From positions 79,970-143,969 of the forward strand of contig DLCK01000084.1 in the NCBI GenBank assembly GCA_002480565.1: DNA of 64,000 bases, written 5' to 3'. A program made the translations under genes and the position numbers. The DNA is from Phycisphaerales bacterium UBA7800. Its GTDB lineage: Bacteria; Planctomycetota; Phycisphaerae; Phycisphaerales; Phycisphaeraceae. Shown here piece after piece: positions 1-8,786 of the stretch. The notes below the pieces were generated by a model. It made no database searches and was not told the DNA's origin. It saw only the letters and a program-made list of their open reading frames with translations. Every line of letters starts with the position of its first letter. Position 1 is the stretch's first letter.

Positions 1-111
1 GTATCGAAAACCCAACAGAAACATAGCGGGGGAAGCTGACATTGACGCAACGCATGCACGGACTGGCTTAAATGCTACAATAGACGTCTTATCTGCCGTT
101 GAACCAAATCA

Positions 112-1260
112 ATGGGGCCCCATTTGGAATCATCAAAACCAGCACAAATCAACACATCATCCATTGCCCCGGGGCGAGCACCGTTGTACATGGAAGCTGC
201 AAGGCTCATCAAACAACGCATCAAGCACGGAGAATACGCACCCAACACGTTATTACCCTCAATTCGCCAACTCTCCAAAGCGCTGGGACTTAGTCACAAT
301 GCGGTCCAACGGGCGATTCAACAACTGGAAACCGAACGCATCGTCACCTCCCAACATGGCGTAGGAGTCAAGATTCTTGCAGGTGATGACTGTCAAACCA
401 CCGCGCATTGGATCGCATTGGTTCAACCTTATCACAGTCTGGCTTCGGTGACGTTGCAACGCGGCCTGGAACAGGCGATGGAAGATCGTTCGAATTTCTG
501 TGTCGTCAAAACATCGGACAACGACAACCAGCGTGAACGCCAGATCATCGATCACCTCATCGACAACGGCATCAACGGACTTCTACTTTGGCCGGTTGAT
601 AATGAACGCAATGCGGACTTTCTTAACCAGGTCGTCAAGCGTGTGCCCACGGTTCTCTTGGATCGTCAGGTCACCGGCGTGGAGGCTCCGGTGGTTGTGC
701 ATGACTATGATGCAGTCGGCCGGGAGATGGTGGACTACCTGGTCAAAAAACAGTGTCAAAAAATTCTGGTGATCTGTGATCCGGTATCCATCCCGACATT
801 TGAAGAATGGAAAACAAGTATCAGGGAGCAATGTCAAAAACATGGGATTGCTCAGAAATTGGAATTGATGAATGAACCAGTGCTACAGATCATCAATCAA
901 TGTCAGGACGGTGATTTCAGACTTGCACGCCAACGTACCCAAGCCCTTGGTCCGATGCTCAGAAACGGTATGTATGACGCGATCATCTGCCCGCAGCAGC
1001 AGTATCTCAAATATGTCCTTTGTGATGACGATCTACTTGATGTGACCGAGCAGATTCCTATTTTGACGTTTGAACACGCTCAGGTTGCGCGAGACGATAT
1101 TGCACTCTACCGCCCCAACATGGCTCAGTGGACCATGGATCAATTAGCCTTGTTCCGACTGGCGATCAACCTGCTGGATCAAACCATGATCAAAGGTTCC
1201 AACCGATCACAGGTCCTCCGCATCAAGCCTGTATTAAGCACATGGCAACCGCCACAATAA
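112..1260 (+). CDS. GntR-type regulator with LacI-like effector domain
   Basis: Transcriptional regulator of 382 residues. Residues about 24-95 form a GntR winged helix-turn-helix, seen in the stretches EYAPNTLLPSIRQLSKALGL and NAVQRAIQQLE. The remainder resembles a LacI/periplasmic-binding-protein sugar sensor, with GINGLLLWPVDNE and VVVHDYDAVGREMVDYLV. It ends about 100 bp before, and converges on, a carbohydrate ABC importer operon, so that operon is a plausible target (inference). The ATG lies inside a 14-bp palindrome at 111-124 and has no clear Shine-Dalgarno, so the exact start is uncertain. The first 25 residues before the DNA-binding domain look unstructured. Confidence 0.85.
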   Translation: MGPHLESSKPAQINTSSIAPGRAPLYMEAARLIKQRIKHGEYAPNTLLPSIRQLSKALGLSHNAVQRAIQQLETERIVTSQHGVGVKILAGDDCQTTAHWIALVQPYHSLASVTLQRGLEQAMEDRSNFCVVKTSDNDNQRERQIIDHLIDNGINGLLLWPVDNERNADFLNQVVKRVPTVLLDRQVTGVEAPVVVHDYDAVGREMVDYLVKKQCQKILVICDPVSIPTFEEWKTSIREQCQKHGIAQKLELMNEPVLQIINQCQDGDFRLARQRTQALGPMLRNGMYDAIICPQQQYLKYVLCDDDLLDVTEQIPILTFEHAQVARDDIALYRPNMAQWTMDQLALFRLAINLLDQTMIKGSNRSQVLRIKPVLSTWQPPQ

Positions 1261-1300
1261 TCACGGGCACGTCACCGACTAACACACATCAACCATGGAT

Positions 1301-1332
1301 AAAAAAACTGCACGCCATTGCGTAGCGTGCAG
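1301..1332 (-). terminator. Rho-independent terminator of the ABC importer operon
   Basis: On the minus strand a perfect 8-bp stem CTGCACGC/GCGTGCAG (1325-1332 with 1308-1315) is followed directly by seven T. It lies just past the last permease gene, in the convergent gap with the GntR gene. Confidence 0.85.
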
Positions 1333-1364
1333 CTCTTGATTTTGAATTTGATTGTGGGACTGAA

Positions 1365-2204
1365 TCAGCCCTTAATAGCGCCAGCAGCCAAGCCCTTGAC
1401 GAACCATCGCATGGTGAAAAGGAACATGATCACAAGCGGGATCGACGCAATGGCATAACCGGCCATCATCTCGCCCCACTGCTTGACGTATTCACCTTCC
1501 AATCGCAGCAGGCCGACAGGGATCGTCAACTTCTCATCGTCCCGCAAGACAACCAGAGGCAGCATCACGTTGTTCCAGACTCCCAGGAATTTCATAATGG
1601 CAACGGTAGCTAAAATCGATCCTGAAAGGGGCAACACGACCGTGGTGATCTGACGAAGATGCGATGCACCATCAATCTGGGCGGACTCGAAAAGTTCTTT
1701 GGGAATATCCTCAATGAACTGTTTGAGGATGAAGATGCCGGCAATCTGACCACCTGCTGAAGAGACGATGATAATGCCCCACAAGCTGTTGACCATGCCC
1801 ATCGAACGGATAAGCCAGAAGAGGGTCACCAACGTCGCTGCGGTACCGGGGAGGAACATTGAAGCGATGATACCGTAGTAAATAATGTTCCGACCTTTGA
1901 ATCGGTAACGTGCCAAGACATAGCTGGTGAGGATCACCATAATCATCCCCAAAGCCACGGAGATGACCGCGGTGACGATGGAGTTGGCGATGTAGTTTTT
2001 GACAATGTTCCATGCCACGCCCCAGTTTTCCCAATGCCACTGGCTTGGTGCATCAAAAAACCAAGGGTTGGCCTGGAATTGTTCGTTGGATTTGAAACTG
2101 ATACAGAACATCACAAACAGCGGGTAAAAGGCGAAGAACAACACAAAGAGAATAATTGCGTATTTAGGGGCTTCGCCGAGTTTGGTGGGCCGAGAAGTAC
2201 TCAT
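1365..2204 (-). CDS. Carbohydrate ABC transporter permease (MalG/UgpE type)
   Basis: Inner-membrane permease of 279 residues, the usual length for the MalG family, with about six membrane segments beginning near residue 16. The cytoplasmic EAA loop that docks the ATPase is visible as ESAQIDGASHLRQ near residues 170-182. It is the last gene of a minus-strand operon (TPR lipoprotein, binding protein, long permease, this permease). No ATPase gene is in the operon, so a shared MalK/UgpC-type ATPase elsewhere is expected. A repeat-filled gap of about 190 bp separates it from the preceding permease gene. The substrate is unknown. Confidence 0.93.
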   Translation of the reverse strand: MSTSRPTKLGEAPKYAIILFVLFFAFYPLFVMFCISFKSNEQFQANPWFFDAPSQWHWENWGVAWNIVKNYIANSIVTAVISVALGMIMVILTSYVLARYRFKGRNIIYYGIIASMFLPGTAATLVTLFWLIRSMGMVNSLWGIIIVSSAGGQIAGIFILKQFIEDIPKELFESAQIDGASHLRQITTVVLPLSGSILATVAIMKFLGVWNNVMLPLVVLRDDEKLTIPVGLLRLEGEYVKQWGEMMAGYAIASIPLVIMFLFTMRWFVKGLAAGAIKG

Positions 2205-2211
2205 GTGTCAC

Positions 2212-2376
2212 TTTCAGATTTCGAATTTTGGATTTGGAATTTCGGATTTTCGCAAACAGTGCAACGAGTTCCCGAATCCATAACACTTTCTGGTTAATCA
2301 AACAAACAAGTCAGTTGCCAATGCATCTTGTGGCAGTTTTTGTCTTGGAATCAAATCCGAAATTCGAAATCCAAGC
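2212..2376. repeat. Paired inverted repeat, family E (AATTTCGGATTT)
   Basis: The left arm (2212-2251) is made of degenerate units such as GATTTCGAATTTTGGATTT. The right arm (2345-2376) carries the inverse, AATCCGAAATTCGAAATCC. The element fills the gap between the two permease genes. A second copy lies at 21297-21466. Confidence 0.75.
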
Positions 2377-2390
2377 CCCCAAACCTGCCA

Positions 2391-3911
2391 TCACTTTTCA
2401 ACCTTCACATAACGTTGGTAAATCACCGTAAGCAGTAACACCAGCATGAAGAGCACCATACCCAGCGCACAGGCATAACCAAATTTACCTTGGAGAAATG
2501 CCTGTTGATACATATACAAACCGGGGACCATACCTTTGTTACCTGGGCCACCAGCTGCCCCCAAAAGGATGAGGAAAAATTCGTAGGCGGTCAGGGTGCC
2601 AATGGTCATGAAAATCAAATTGATACGCACCTGAGTCATAATCAATGGAAGTTCAATGGAGAACACCCGACGGATCGGCCCCACGCCATCGAGTTCCGCT
2701 GCTTCGTAGACATCCGTGGAAATCTGCTGCAAGCCAGAAAGGTAGATAAGCACCCCCACCGTACCAACCCAGGGGAAACCCCAGAAGATAATCGCAGGCA
2801 GAACCAAGTCTTTGTTACCTAACCATGCAGGTGAGCCAAATTCGAACTGACCGGTGGAGGTCACCCATATCTTCCCAAAGGCAACAAACAGGCAGCCGAT
2901 GATCACCGACGCTAAGCCAACCCATTTGACAATATCCTTGGCAGCGATCGTGTTCGTCATTTTGCGAACCGCAAAGTTCAACACTTCAGCAACCAACACC
3001 AAGACCGGCAACATATACAACCGTTCCTGACAGGTCCAAATCCCAGCAAGCATCCACAAACACCACAGCAGCCATGACGGGCCGGAACTGCGGGCAATGC
3101 TGATGACAAACAACACAACACCCACAAATGCGAGGATAGCTCCCATGCTGTTGCCTTGCACATTTGTTTTGACTAACAAGTAGGTGCAAACAGCCAGCCC
3201 CACGGTTAACACCGCACGACGAAGATTCGCTATGGGTTCAACACTTCGTGCAGCACAGGTCATCACCACCGCACCAAAAGTCAGCATGCCCCAGACACTT
3301 GAAAACAGTGTCGTGACCGGGCCGTTGATGATGGGTGCCAGGCTCGTTGCGATGTTGGGCATCACACCTGGCAGCTCCTTGGTGCCATCGAGCCAACTAA
3401 GTAAATCCATCCCGCCGGTGAGAGTCAAAAAGCGGTTGAGAATACCAAAGTCCGGCTCATAGAAACTCTTCCAGATCAGCAACCAAACCAGGCCGGGAAT
3501 GACCATGGGAATCACGAAAGCCACTTGGAAAATATAACGCCAGCGATCCGAGGCCAGACGATGCAATGCGATAGCAGTAATGATACCGGGCCACATTTTG
3601 ATAAGGTTGGCTACCAGCAGAATCACGACCAGTTGGAATGAATTCCAGAACAGTGGGTCAGCCAAAGCATCCTGAAAGTTTTTGAGTCCGATGAACTCTT
3701 CAATCTGCCCAGGTTCCCAACGGTAAAACGCTTTGATGACCACATCGAGTTTTGGATAGTAGCTAAAGACTAGCATACTCACGATCGTGGGGAACATCAG
3801 CAGATACAGTAAGGAAACAGTTTTCACCCGCGCGAGTATCCGCGGGAGGGTAAATTTACTGTTACTCGAACCAGGAGCCGTTGGAGTTGTTTTGATTGCG
3901 GTTTGGGTCAT
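2391..3911 (-). CDS. Carbohydrate ABC transporter permease (MalF/UgpA type) with large internal insertion
   Basis: Permease of 506 residues where about 300 is usual. Residues 31-170 carry the normal N-terminal membrane part (first segment about 31-50, conserved PMVIPGLVWLLIWKSFYEPDFG). Residues 360-506 carry the normal second half, including PAWLGNKDLVLPAII and the EAA loop YEAAELDGVGPIRR (402-415). Residues about 175-355 are extra and hydrophobic, with roughly five more membrane segments, placed exactly in the periplasmic loop where other family members have only a short link. It starts 12 bp after the binding-protein gene. The extra block may be a fused membrane domain; I do not recognise it. 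Confidence 0.9.
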   Translation of the reverse strand: MTQTAIKTTPTAPGSSNSKFTLPRILARVKTVSLLYLLMFPTIVSMLVFSYYPKLDVVIKAFYRWEPGQIEEFIGLKNFQDALADPLFWNSFQLVVILLVANLIKMWPGIITAIALHRLASDRWRYIFQVAFVIPMVIPGLVWLLIWKSFYEPDFGILNRFLTLTGGMDLLSWLDGTKELPGVMPNIATSLAPIINGPVTTLFSSVWGMLTFGAVVMTCAARSVEPIANLRRAVLTVGLAVCTYLLVKTNVQGNSMGAILAFVGVVLFVISIARSSGPSWLLWCLWMLAGIWTCQERLYMLPVLVLVAEVLNFAVRKMTNTIAAKDIVKWVGLASVIIGCLFVAFGKIWVTSTGQFEFGSPAWLGNKDLVLPAIIFWGFPWVGTVGVLIYLSGLQQISTDVYEAAELDGVGPIRRVFSIELPLIMTQVRINLIFMTIGTLTAYEFFLILLGAAGGPGNKGMVPGLYMYQQAFLQGKFGYACALGMVLFMLVLLLTVIYQRYVKVEK

Positions 3912-3923
3912 AGCGTGAACTTT

Positions 3924-5747
3924 TTAATATTTCGGGAACGGTTCTTCAGTATGAATTTGTGACCACTGGGATCGAAGTCCATTGCCATTGTTGGCGGACA
4001 CCACTTTGTATACGCCGCGAACGAACTTGTCTTTTGCAGACTGGTCGCCTTGGAACATCTCGCGGATTTTCTGAGTTGCGAGCATGCGTTCATTGTTGCG
4101 GTGGTTATTGCGAGATTTTTCCCACTCGGCATACCACAAACGCTTGGTGCCGTTGTTTTCATTTTCCAAGCCAGCGACCACGCGCTGACTGAAAGTTTCA
4201 TAATCCGTATCGCCGGACATATACAACCAGAGCTGGCCTTCATAGATGGTGCGGATGTTGGTTGAACCGGGGAAAAAGTTCATACCCGCACTCTTGGATA
4301 AGCCGTAAGGATTGGGTGAGAACGGCTTCATCAGGTCCGTCGGACTGGTGCCCATGATCACCGGAATCCAGCCGGCATCACGGTTGAACTGCTGATTGAC
4401 CTTGAAGCTGCTCATGTATCGCAGAAAGTCCACCGCCCAGTCCACGTTCTGTGAACGCTGGAAAATTGAGTATGGGGCCCCCGCAGTCGCTTGAGCTTCA
4501 TTGCCCGGATAGGTAATGAACTCGCCCCACTTCTCATCCTTGGCTGGCAAGGGGAATGGGATGATGCCGACTTCGAAGTTTTCTGACTTATCACTGTGTC
4601 CCTGAGCGCCTTTGATGATACCGTTGGCATCCCAGGCTCCAGAAGCGACCATTGCGGCCTGCCCAAGCACAAAGCGATTGATCGCCTGATCACGTCCCAG
4701 TGCCAAAAAGCCCGGAGGAAATTCCTTGCAGACTTCTTCGATACACTGGTAGTAAGCTTTAATGCGTTCCTGATCGAATCCCCATATGCCGCGTTCCCAG
4801 CCTGCATAGGTTTCAACAGCCGTGACTGTCGAGTTCACATCCAGATCCAAATCCTCGGAATAGGTACTGGTAAAGGGGATCTTGTAGGCATCAGCAAACA
4901 TGTTCTGACTGTAACTGCTACCTGCAATGGGAACGAGCTTGTGCTGATTTTTGAGTTTGGCAATGTGACGTAATGCCGAGGAGCAAAGAAGCAATCGCCC
5001 CAGGGTGTCCGGCGGACTGTCAGTTTGTGCCCATGCCTTTAACCCATCATTAACCTGTACGAATCCACCATCAACGCGATCACTCATCCAACTGTCATAC
5101 TTGGGCTTGGTCAACTCTTTGCGAATGAGTTGCTTGGCTTCGGTGATGAGGGTGATGTTGTAATAAAGTCGAATGGCACCAAAGAAACTCGTTGGCACGG
5201 CATAGTGGTTTTGAAGCTTGTCATCCCAACCGCCCCGCATCCCGTCGTTGAACGTTTCACGCCAGGGTTTTTCAGCAAGGATCTTGGCAAGTTCCGGGTT
5301 AATATTCTCAGGAAGATATTCCGGAGCATTGTAGGGATTGGGCTGCGCGACAAAATCGCCCATCGGCTCAAAATAACGAGCGATGTAATCACCACTGGCC
5401 ATCTTGGCGAAACCTTTTTCGCAGATGTCCGGTGCCGTGCCACTCATCAGGTGAACGTTGAGCCACTGGCCATAGACCTTTTCGGTCACCGGCATCTGCA
5501 CCACCGTCACGTTGGCTTCTTTGACCTTGGGCAAAGCGTTGTAACTGGCGATCATCTTGTCCATGGCAACGCGGTAGCCTGGTTCAAGCTGCCAGTGAGC
5601 GATGCGGATGATCTTCTTGCCATCCGCGCCACTGAATTTGTTGAACTCGCCAGCATTGAAGCTGTTGGAAAGAACCTGCGCCAGACTCAATCCAAAGACG
5701 ACAAGCAGCAATCCTACGCCGAGAAAGTTTAGAGGAAGTTTCTTCAC
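3924..5747 (-). CDS. Extracellular solute-binding protein of carbohydrate ABC importer
   Basis: Large periplasmic binding protein of 607 residues, against roughly 400-450 for typical family 1 proteins. It begins with one membrane/signal segment (residues 7-24) without a lipobox cysteine, so it is probably anchored or Sec-exported. The body has binding-protein features: KIIRIAHWQLEPGYRVAMD, MSGTAPDI and GQAAMVASGAWDANGIIKGA. The start is GTG, placed by an upstream GGGGAATGAG, 3 bp after the stop of the TPR lipoprotein gene, so the two are probably translationally coupled. It should deliver an unknown glycan or oligosaccharide to the two permeases. Confidence 0.88.
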   Translation of the reverse strand: MKKLPLNFLGVGLLLVVFGLSLAQVLSNSFNAGEFNKFSGADGKKIIRIAHWQLEPGYRVAMDKMIASYNALPKVKEANVTVVQMPVTEKVYGQWLNVHLMSGTAPDICEKGFAKMASGDYIARYFEPMGDFVAQPNPYNAPEYLPENINPELAKILAEKPWRETFNDGMRGGWDDKLQNHYAVPTSFFGAIRLYYNITLITEAKQLIRKELTKPKYDSWMSDRVDGGFVQVNDGLKAWAQTDSPPDTLGRLLLCSSALRHIAKLKNQHKLVPIAGSSYSQNMFADAYKIPFTSTYSEDLDLDVNSTVTAVETYAGWERGIWGFDQERIKAYYQCIEEVCKEFPPGFLALGRDQAINRFVLGQAAMVASGAWDANGIIKGAQGHSDKSENFEVGIIPFPLPAKDEKWGEFITYPGNEAQATAGAPYSIFQRSQNVDWAVDFLRYMSSFKVNQQFNRDAGWIPVIMGTSPTDLMKPFSPNPYGLSKSAGMNFFPGSTNIRTIYEGQLWLYMSGDTDYETFSQRVVAGLENENNGTKRLWYAEWEKSRNNHRNNERMLATQKIREMFQGDQSAKDKFVRGVYKVVSANNGNGLRSQWSQIHTEEPFPKY

Positions 5748-5750
5748 GTC

Positions 5751-6665
5751 TCATTCCCCAATCTGATAGAGATTGATTTTCGGAACCTGAATATTCTTAC
5801 CCGGGTTCGCTTTAGCCAAACGTTCCAACGCCAACTGTGATTCAAAGGCACGACCACTTGTCGGTGTAATACGGATAATTTTTTGATAGTAAAGCACACT
5901 GGTATCAAGCTCACTTGGGATCTTTTCAGCAAGCATCGCCATACGCCAGTAAAACGCACTGATCTGCGACTCCGCTGGCAAGCCGATCTCGTCAGCCTTG
6001 ATGTAACAGGCAAGTGCCTTGGCTGGTTCGTTGAGGTCCAGTTGATATGTCGACCCCATGTAGGTCAACATCGGCGAAGCGAAGACATTGTCCGGACGCT
6101 TGACCAACCACTGTTCAAGAAGCTCCACACCTTGACGAATCGTTTGTGGATCATCGACCACTTGAATGTATGTGCCAGCATTCCAGAGCATGGCTTCATC
6201 AGCCAACTCCTGATCGGGATATGCGTCTATGACCTTTTGGTAAAAAACCCGAGCCTTATCCATGTCAACTTCGTCACCCGGATAATCACGCAGTTCGGCA
6301 ATACGCCCAAGATTAATCAGAGCGCGACCGACAAGTTGCTTATCAGGACATCCGTCGACAATTTTCTGGAACAATTCAATCGCTTCAACACTCAAAGCCT
6401 CGGTCGGTGGCGTAATGTGTTGAGCACAGGTTGCACGAGCGTAAAGAGATTTGAAATATTGCGGGTGATCGCTGGGCATTGACTCAAGCAATTCGCCGAA
6501 CATTTGGTAGCTGACGGGAAAGTTGAAACAGACGAGTTCTTCTGTCGCTCTCTCAAAGGCCTCGTTCAATTCCGCTTCTGATAATTCAGCAGCTTTTCTG
6601 GAGCAAGCTGCCAAGCTAACCAGAACAATGCCCAAAAGACAAACGATACCGTACTTTGGTTTCAT
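5751..6665 (-). CDS. TPR-repeat lipoprotein heading the ABC importer operon
   Basis: Lipoprotein of 304 residues with a lipobox, LVSLAAC, at about residues 15-21. It is followed by helical repeats of tetratricopeptide type (for example ALINLGRIAELRDY, DEAMLWNAGTYIQ, ALACYIKADEIGL). The ATG at 6665 is preferred over an in-frame TTG one codon earlier. It is the first gene of the operon and nearly abuts the binding-protein gene. TPR lipoproteins usually act as protein-binding scaffolds; here a role next to the binding protein at the membrane is likely, but its partner is unknown. Confidence 0.8.
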   Translation of the reverse strand: MKPKYGIVCLLGIVLVSLAACSRKAAELSEAELNEAFERATEELVCFNFPVSYQMFGELLESMPSDHPQYFKSLYARATCAQHITPPTEALSVEAIELFQKIVDGCPDKQLVGRALINLGRIAELRDYPGDEVDMDKARVFYQKVIDAYPDQELADEAMLWNAGTYIQVVDDPQTIRQGVELLEQWLVKRPDNVFASPMLTYMGSTYQLDLNEPAKALACYIKADEIGLPAESQISAFYWRMAMLAEKIPSELDTSVLYYQKIIRITPTSGRAFESQLALERLAKANPGKNIQVPKINLYQIGE

Positions 6666-7042
6666 CAAAATGGTCTCAATCAGTTTTACAATTCAGTATT
6701 CCGTCTTCGCAACTACTCATTGCCTTGATGATTGACAAGGCCTACCCGTTGTGCCGAACCACATTTTTGTATTAGTCAAAATGTTTACTGTTCAGAACTG
6801 TCGTTGGGGGCTCCAAGCAGACGATGTACCCGAGTCTGCTTGATGTGAGCAAAGGATTATGAAGGTTTTTTACGGATGATGCAAGCGTTTGTATCCGTTA
6901 ATTTTTGTTTGCAGGATTTTTCATACACTTACCCAACTTTCTGTATCACAACACACCTTTTATACACCTGCAAGTGATACAAATCGAAAGGTTTTTAATA
7001 CAAGGTAAAGACGAAAATGCGATCGATGGCTCATTCGCGGTG
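6666..7042. other. Intergenic region upstream of the ABC importer operon
   Basis: This stretch of 377 bp holds the likely control region of the minus-strand ABC operon. It contains the LacI/cre-like operator at 6872-6898 and a wide 8-bp inverted repeat TGTATCAC/GTGATACA (6942-6949 with 6974-6981) without a T-tract. I see no convincing gene or clear -35/-10 pair. Confidence 0.5.
6872..6898. promoter_or_regulatory. LacI/cre-like operator candidate upstream of ABC importer operon
   Basis: The 14-mer TGCAAGCGTTTGTA (6880-6893) matches the LacI/CcpA-type consensus TGNAANCGNTTNCA at all specified positions but one. It sits inside a wider inverted repeat, ACGGAT (6872-6877) with ATCCGT (6893-6898). 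It is about 210 bp upstream of the first operon gene. Confidence 0.5.
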
Positions 7043-7471
7043 CTATTGATCTTCAAACGGATCAGCCAACAACTCAATCGTCGGTGCATGCAAACTGTCA
7101 TATGGCAAATCCTGCCCTCGCCCCAAACGTGGATTAAATCGTTCGACCGGCAAATCAAGTATCCGCCTGATTGCGTGGTATTCATCTTTCAAAAGTTGGC
7201 GGATGTCAATGCCCATATACACATCCGGCAAGTCGACGAATTTACTCTGCGCTGTTTTCCAAACCGAACGCACACCACGTGGATTGCCTCGCCGGACATG
7301 CTCAAGCACGACAGCACATTGAATCAACCCCTGATAAAACAGCTTCCGGGGACCTGATGCCATTACCCAGATATCTTCCCATGTTTCATGGGCATCGAAC
7401 CATTCCTGTTCATTGAACAAGCGTAGTCCCTCATGGAAAATGGCAGCTTCGTCGAAGGTGTCGTCAGGCAT
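7043..7471 (-). CDS. DUF309 family protein
   Basis: Small soluble protein of 142 residues with the DUF309 signature near its N terminus: FNEQEWFDAHETWEDIW, then FYQGLIQCAVVLEHVRRGN. The conserved H-E-x-W pattern is intact. The family is widespread and of unknown function. It heads the same way as the GNAT and phosphodiesterase genes upstream, with gaps of about 60-75 bp, so they may share a transcript. Confidence 0.85.
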   Translation of the reverse strand: MPDDTFDEAAIFHEGLRLFNEQEWFDAHETWEDIWVMASGPRKLFYQGLIQCAVVLEHVRRGNPRGVRSVWKTAQSKFVDLPDVYMGIDIRQLLKDEYHAIRRILDLPVERFNPRLGRGQDLPYDSLHAPTIELLADPFEDQ

Positions 7472-7546
7472 GATAAAAGGTCACAAAGTGTGAAAAAATA
7501 GAGAGTGCAACCAACCTTCGTTCCAAGGTTTGAAGCGGGTGAGGTA

Positions 7547-8059
7547 TCACTCATCCTTCATCTGGCGGTAGAGGTCCAGATAGAACTCAAGGAGTTCCTT
7601 GCCATGGATGGATTTACTTCGGGTATGTTGGAACCCGAAGCGGTCGAAGAGCCCCACCACTGATTCTGCGTTGAACTGCGTATCTAAAACAACTTTGAGG
7701 AACTTGTGCACTTTGCAGTGTTCCAAGGCGTGTTCAAGCAGTCGAGCGCCGATATTGGTATTCTGCCAATCTTTTTCAACACGCAGGCGACGAATTTCCC
7801 CCATGTGTCCATCCTGCTCATGAAAGCAACCGATCATGCCACGCACCTGTCCGTCGACTTCTGCGACCCAGAAGTGATTGGCATCTTCGCTGAAATAGGC
7901 TTCATGAATATTATCAATATCCGCGCCGGTGTCGTTGGCTGCAATCTGACCAGCAAGTAACCCATCCGTGTAAAGACGAGCGACAGCAGGCTGATCGTTG
8001 GTGTGGTATGTCCGAACGGTCAGGTTTTCAAGTATGGTTTGGTCCTGCATTGACTGCAT
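7547..8059 (-). CDS. GNAT family N-acetyltransferase
   Basis: Protein of 170 residues with a GNAT fold: VRTYHTNDQPAVARLYTDGL at the start, the core strand HFWVAEVDGQVRGMIGC, then the acetyl-CoA loop region RRLRVEKDWQNTNIGARLLE. The pyrophosphate loop is the divergent NTNIGARL instead of Q/R-x-x-G-x-G/A. The acceptor is not predictable. Met1 and Met4 are both possible starts. Confidence 0.85.
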   Translation of the reverse strand: MQSMQDQTILENLTVRTYHTNDQPAVARLYTDGLLAGQIAANDTGADIDNIHEAYFSEDANHFWVAEVDGQVRGMIGCFHEQDGHMGEIRRLRVEKDWQNTNIGARLLEHALEHCKVHKFLKVVLDTQFNAESVVGLFDRFGFQHTRSKSIHGKELLEFYLDLYRQMKDE

Positions 8060-8118
8060 GAAAAAAAATATCCTATCGCTTGGTCAAGCTTGCCCGGCTT
8101 CTACCCCGCCAGGGCATT

Positions 8119-8643
8119 TTAGCAGCTTTTGTCGATGGGGAAAAATGTCAGTTGATCTGTCTGCGTATCAAGCAATGCCACGGTGTAGGAACTGGCGCGG
8201 TGTAGTGCGCCAGGATTAATAATCCGGGTCTTCCCAACGCGATCATCTTTGACCATATGTGTATGCCCATGACAGAGATAACGGACTTGTTCGTGCAGTG
8301 GACCGTCAAATGCCGATGACTGATCGCCATGGAAATAAACCATTGCGCTACCATCGTCGAATTCCATTCTACCAACAGGATGGTCGACCTGTATACCCAA
8401 TTCCTTGGCATAACGAGTCAAATCTGCAACATCCCAGTCCACATTCCCAAAAACCAGATTCACCGGGATCGTCTGACCGGGTTTGTCAGGATGTTCAACC
8501 AATAAAGCGTCAATGACTTCAGGGCTTCCCACATCGCCGAGGTAAATCAGGCGTCGCGCTCCCTCTTGGACAAGCAATTCTGCGGCTGTCGCAGTGATTC
8601 GGCCCCGTCCATGAGCATCAGATAGCAGACCAATCTTTGCCAA
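8119..8643 (-). CDS. YfcE/MJ0936-type metallophosphoesterase
   Basis: Calcineurin-like phosphodiesterase of 174 residues. Metal-binding motifs are in order: LLSDAHGR (residues 6-13), YLGDVGS (GD motif), FGNVDWD (GNxD motif, with the usual histidine replaced), and CHGHTHM (GHTH motif). Family members hydrolyse phosphodiesters in vitro. The start is TTG, supported by an AGGGAAG upstream. It is divergent from trpC across a gap of about 140 bp. Confidence 0.85.
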   Translation of the reverse strand: MAKIGLLSDAHGRGRITATAAELLVQEGARRLIYLGDVGSPEVIDALLVEHPDKPGQTIPVNLVFGNVDWDVADLTRYAKELGIQVDHPVGRMEFDDGSAMVYFHGDQSSAFDGPLHEQVRYLCHGHTHMVKDDRVGKTRIINPGALHRASSYTVALLDTQTDQLTFFPIDKSC

Positions 8644-8786
8644 AATACTTCCCTGTCGTCGATAAAACCTTGTAATTCAGGCCCATAAGCCAATCAGAAC
8701 CAACACCACAATACGGCTCTGACACCTTGCTATGAACCTGTTAAGATGTGCGCTTTGACCCCCAAAATTCATTGGATTCAAGTCAC

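Noticed and set aside
42..81. Promoter from TTGACG (42-47) and TACAAT (76-81) before the first regulator
   Set aside because: The spacer of 28 bp is far too long for a sigma-70 promoter.
5130..5732. Open frame of 200 codons on the plus strand opposite the binding-protein gene
   Set aside because: Antisense shadow of a coding region with strong codon bias; no recognisable domain.
5883..6482. Open frame of 199 codons opposite the TPR lipoprotein gene
   Set aside because: No motif; the lipoprotein has a clear lipobox and repeats.
7547..8643. GNAT and phosphodiesterase as a toxin-antitoxin pair
   Set aside because: Neither has toxin features and no small antitoxin gene is present.
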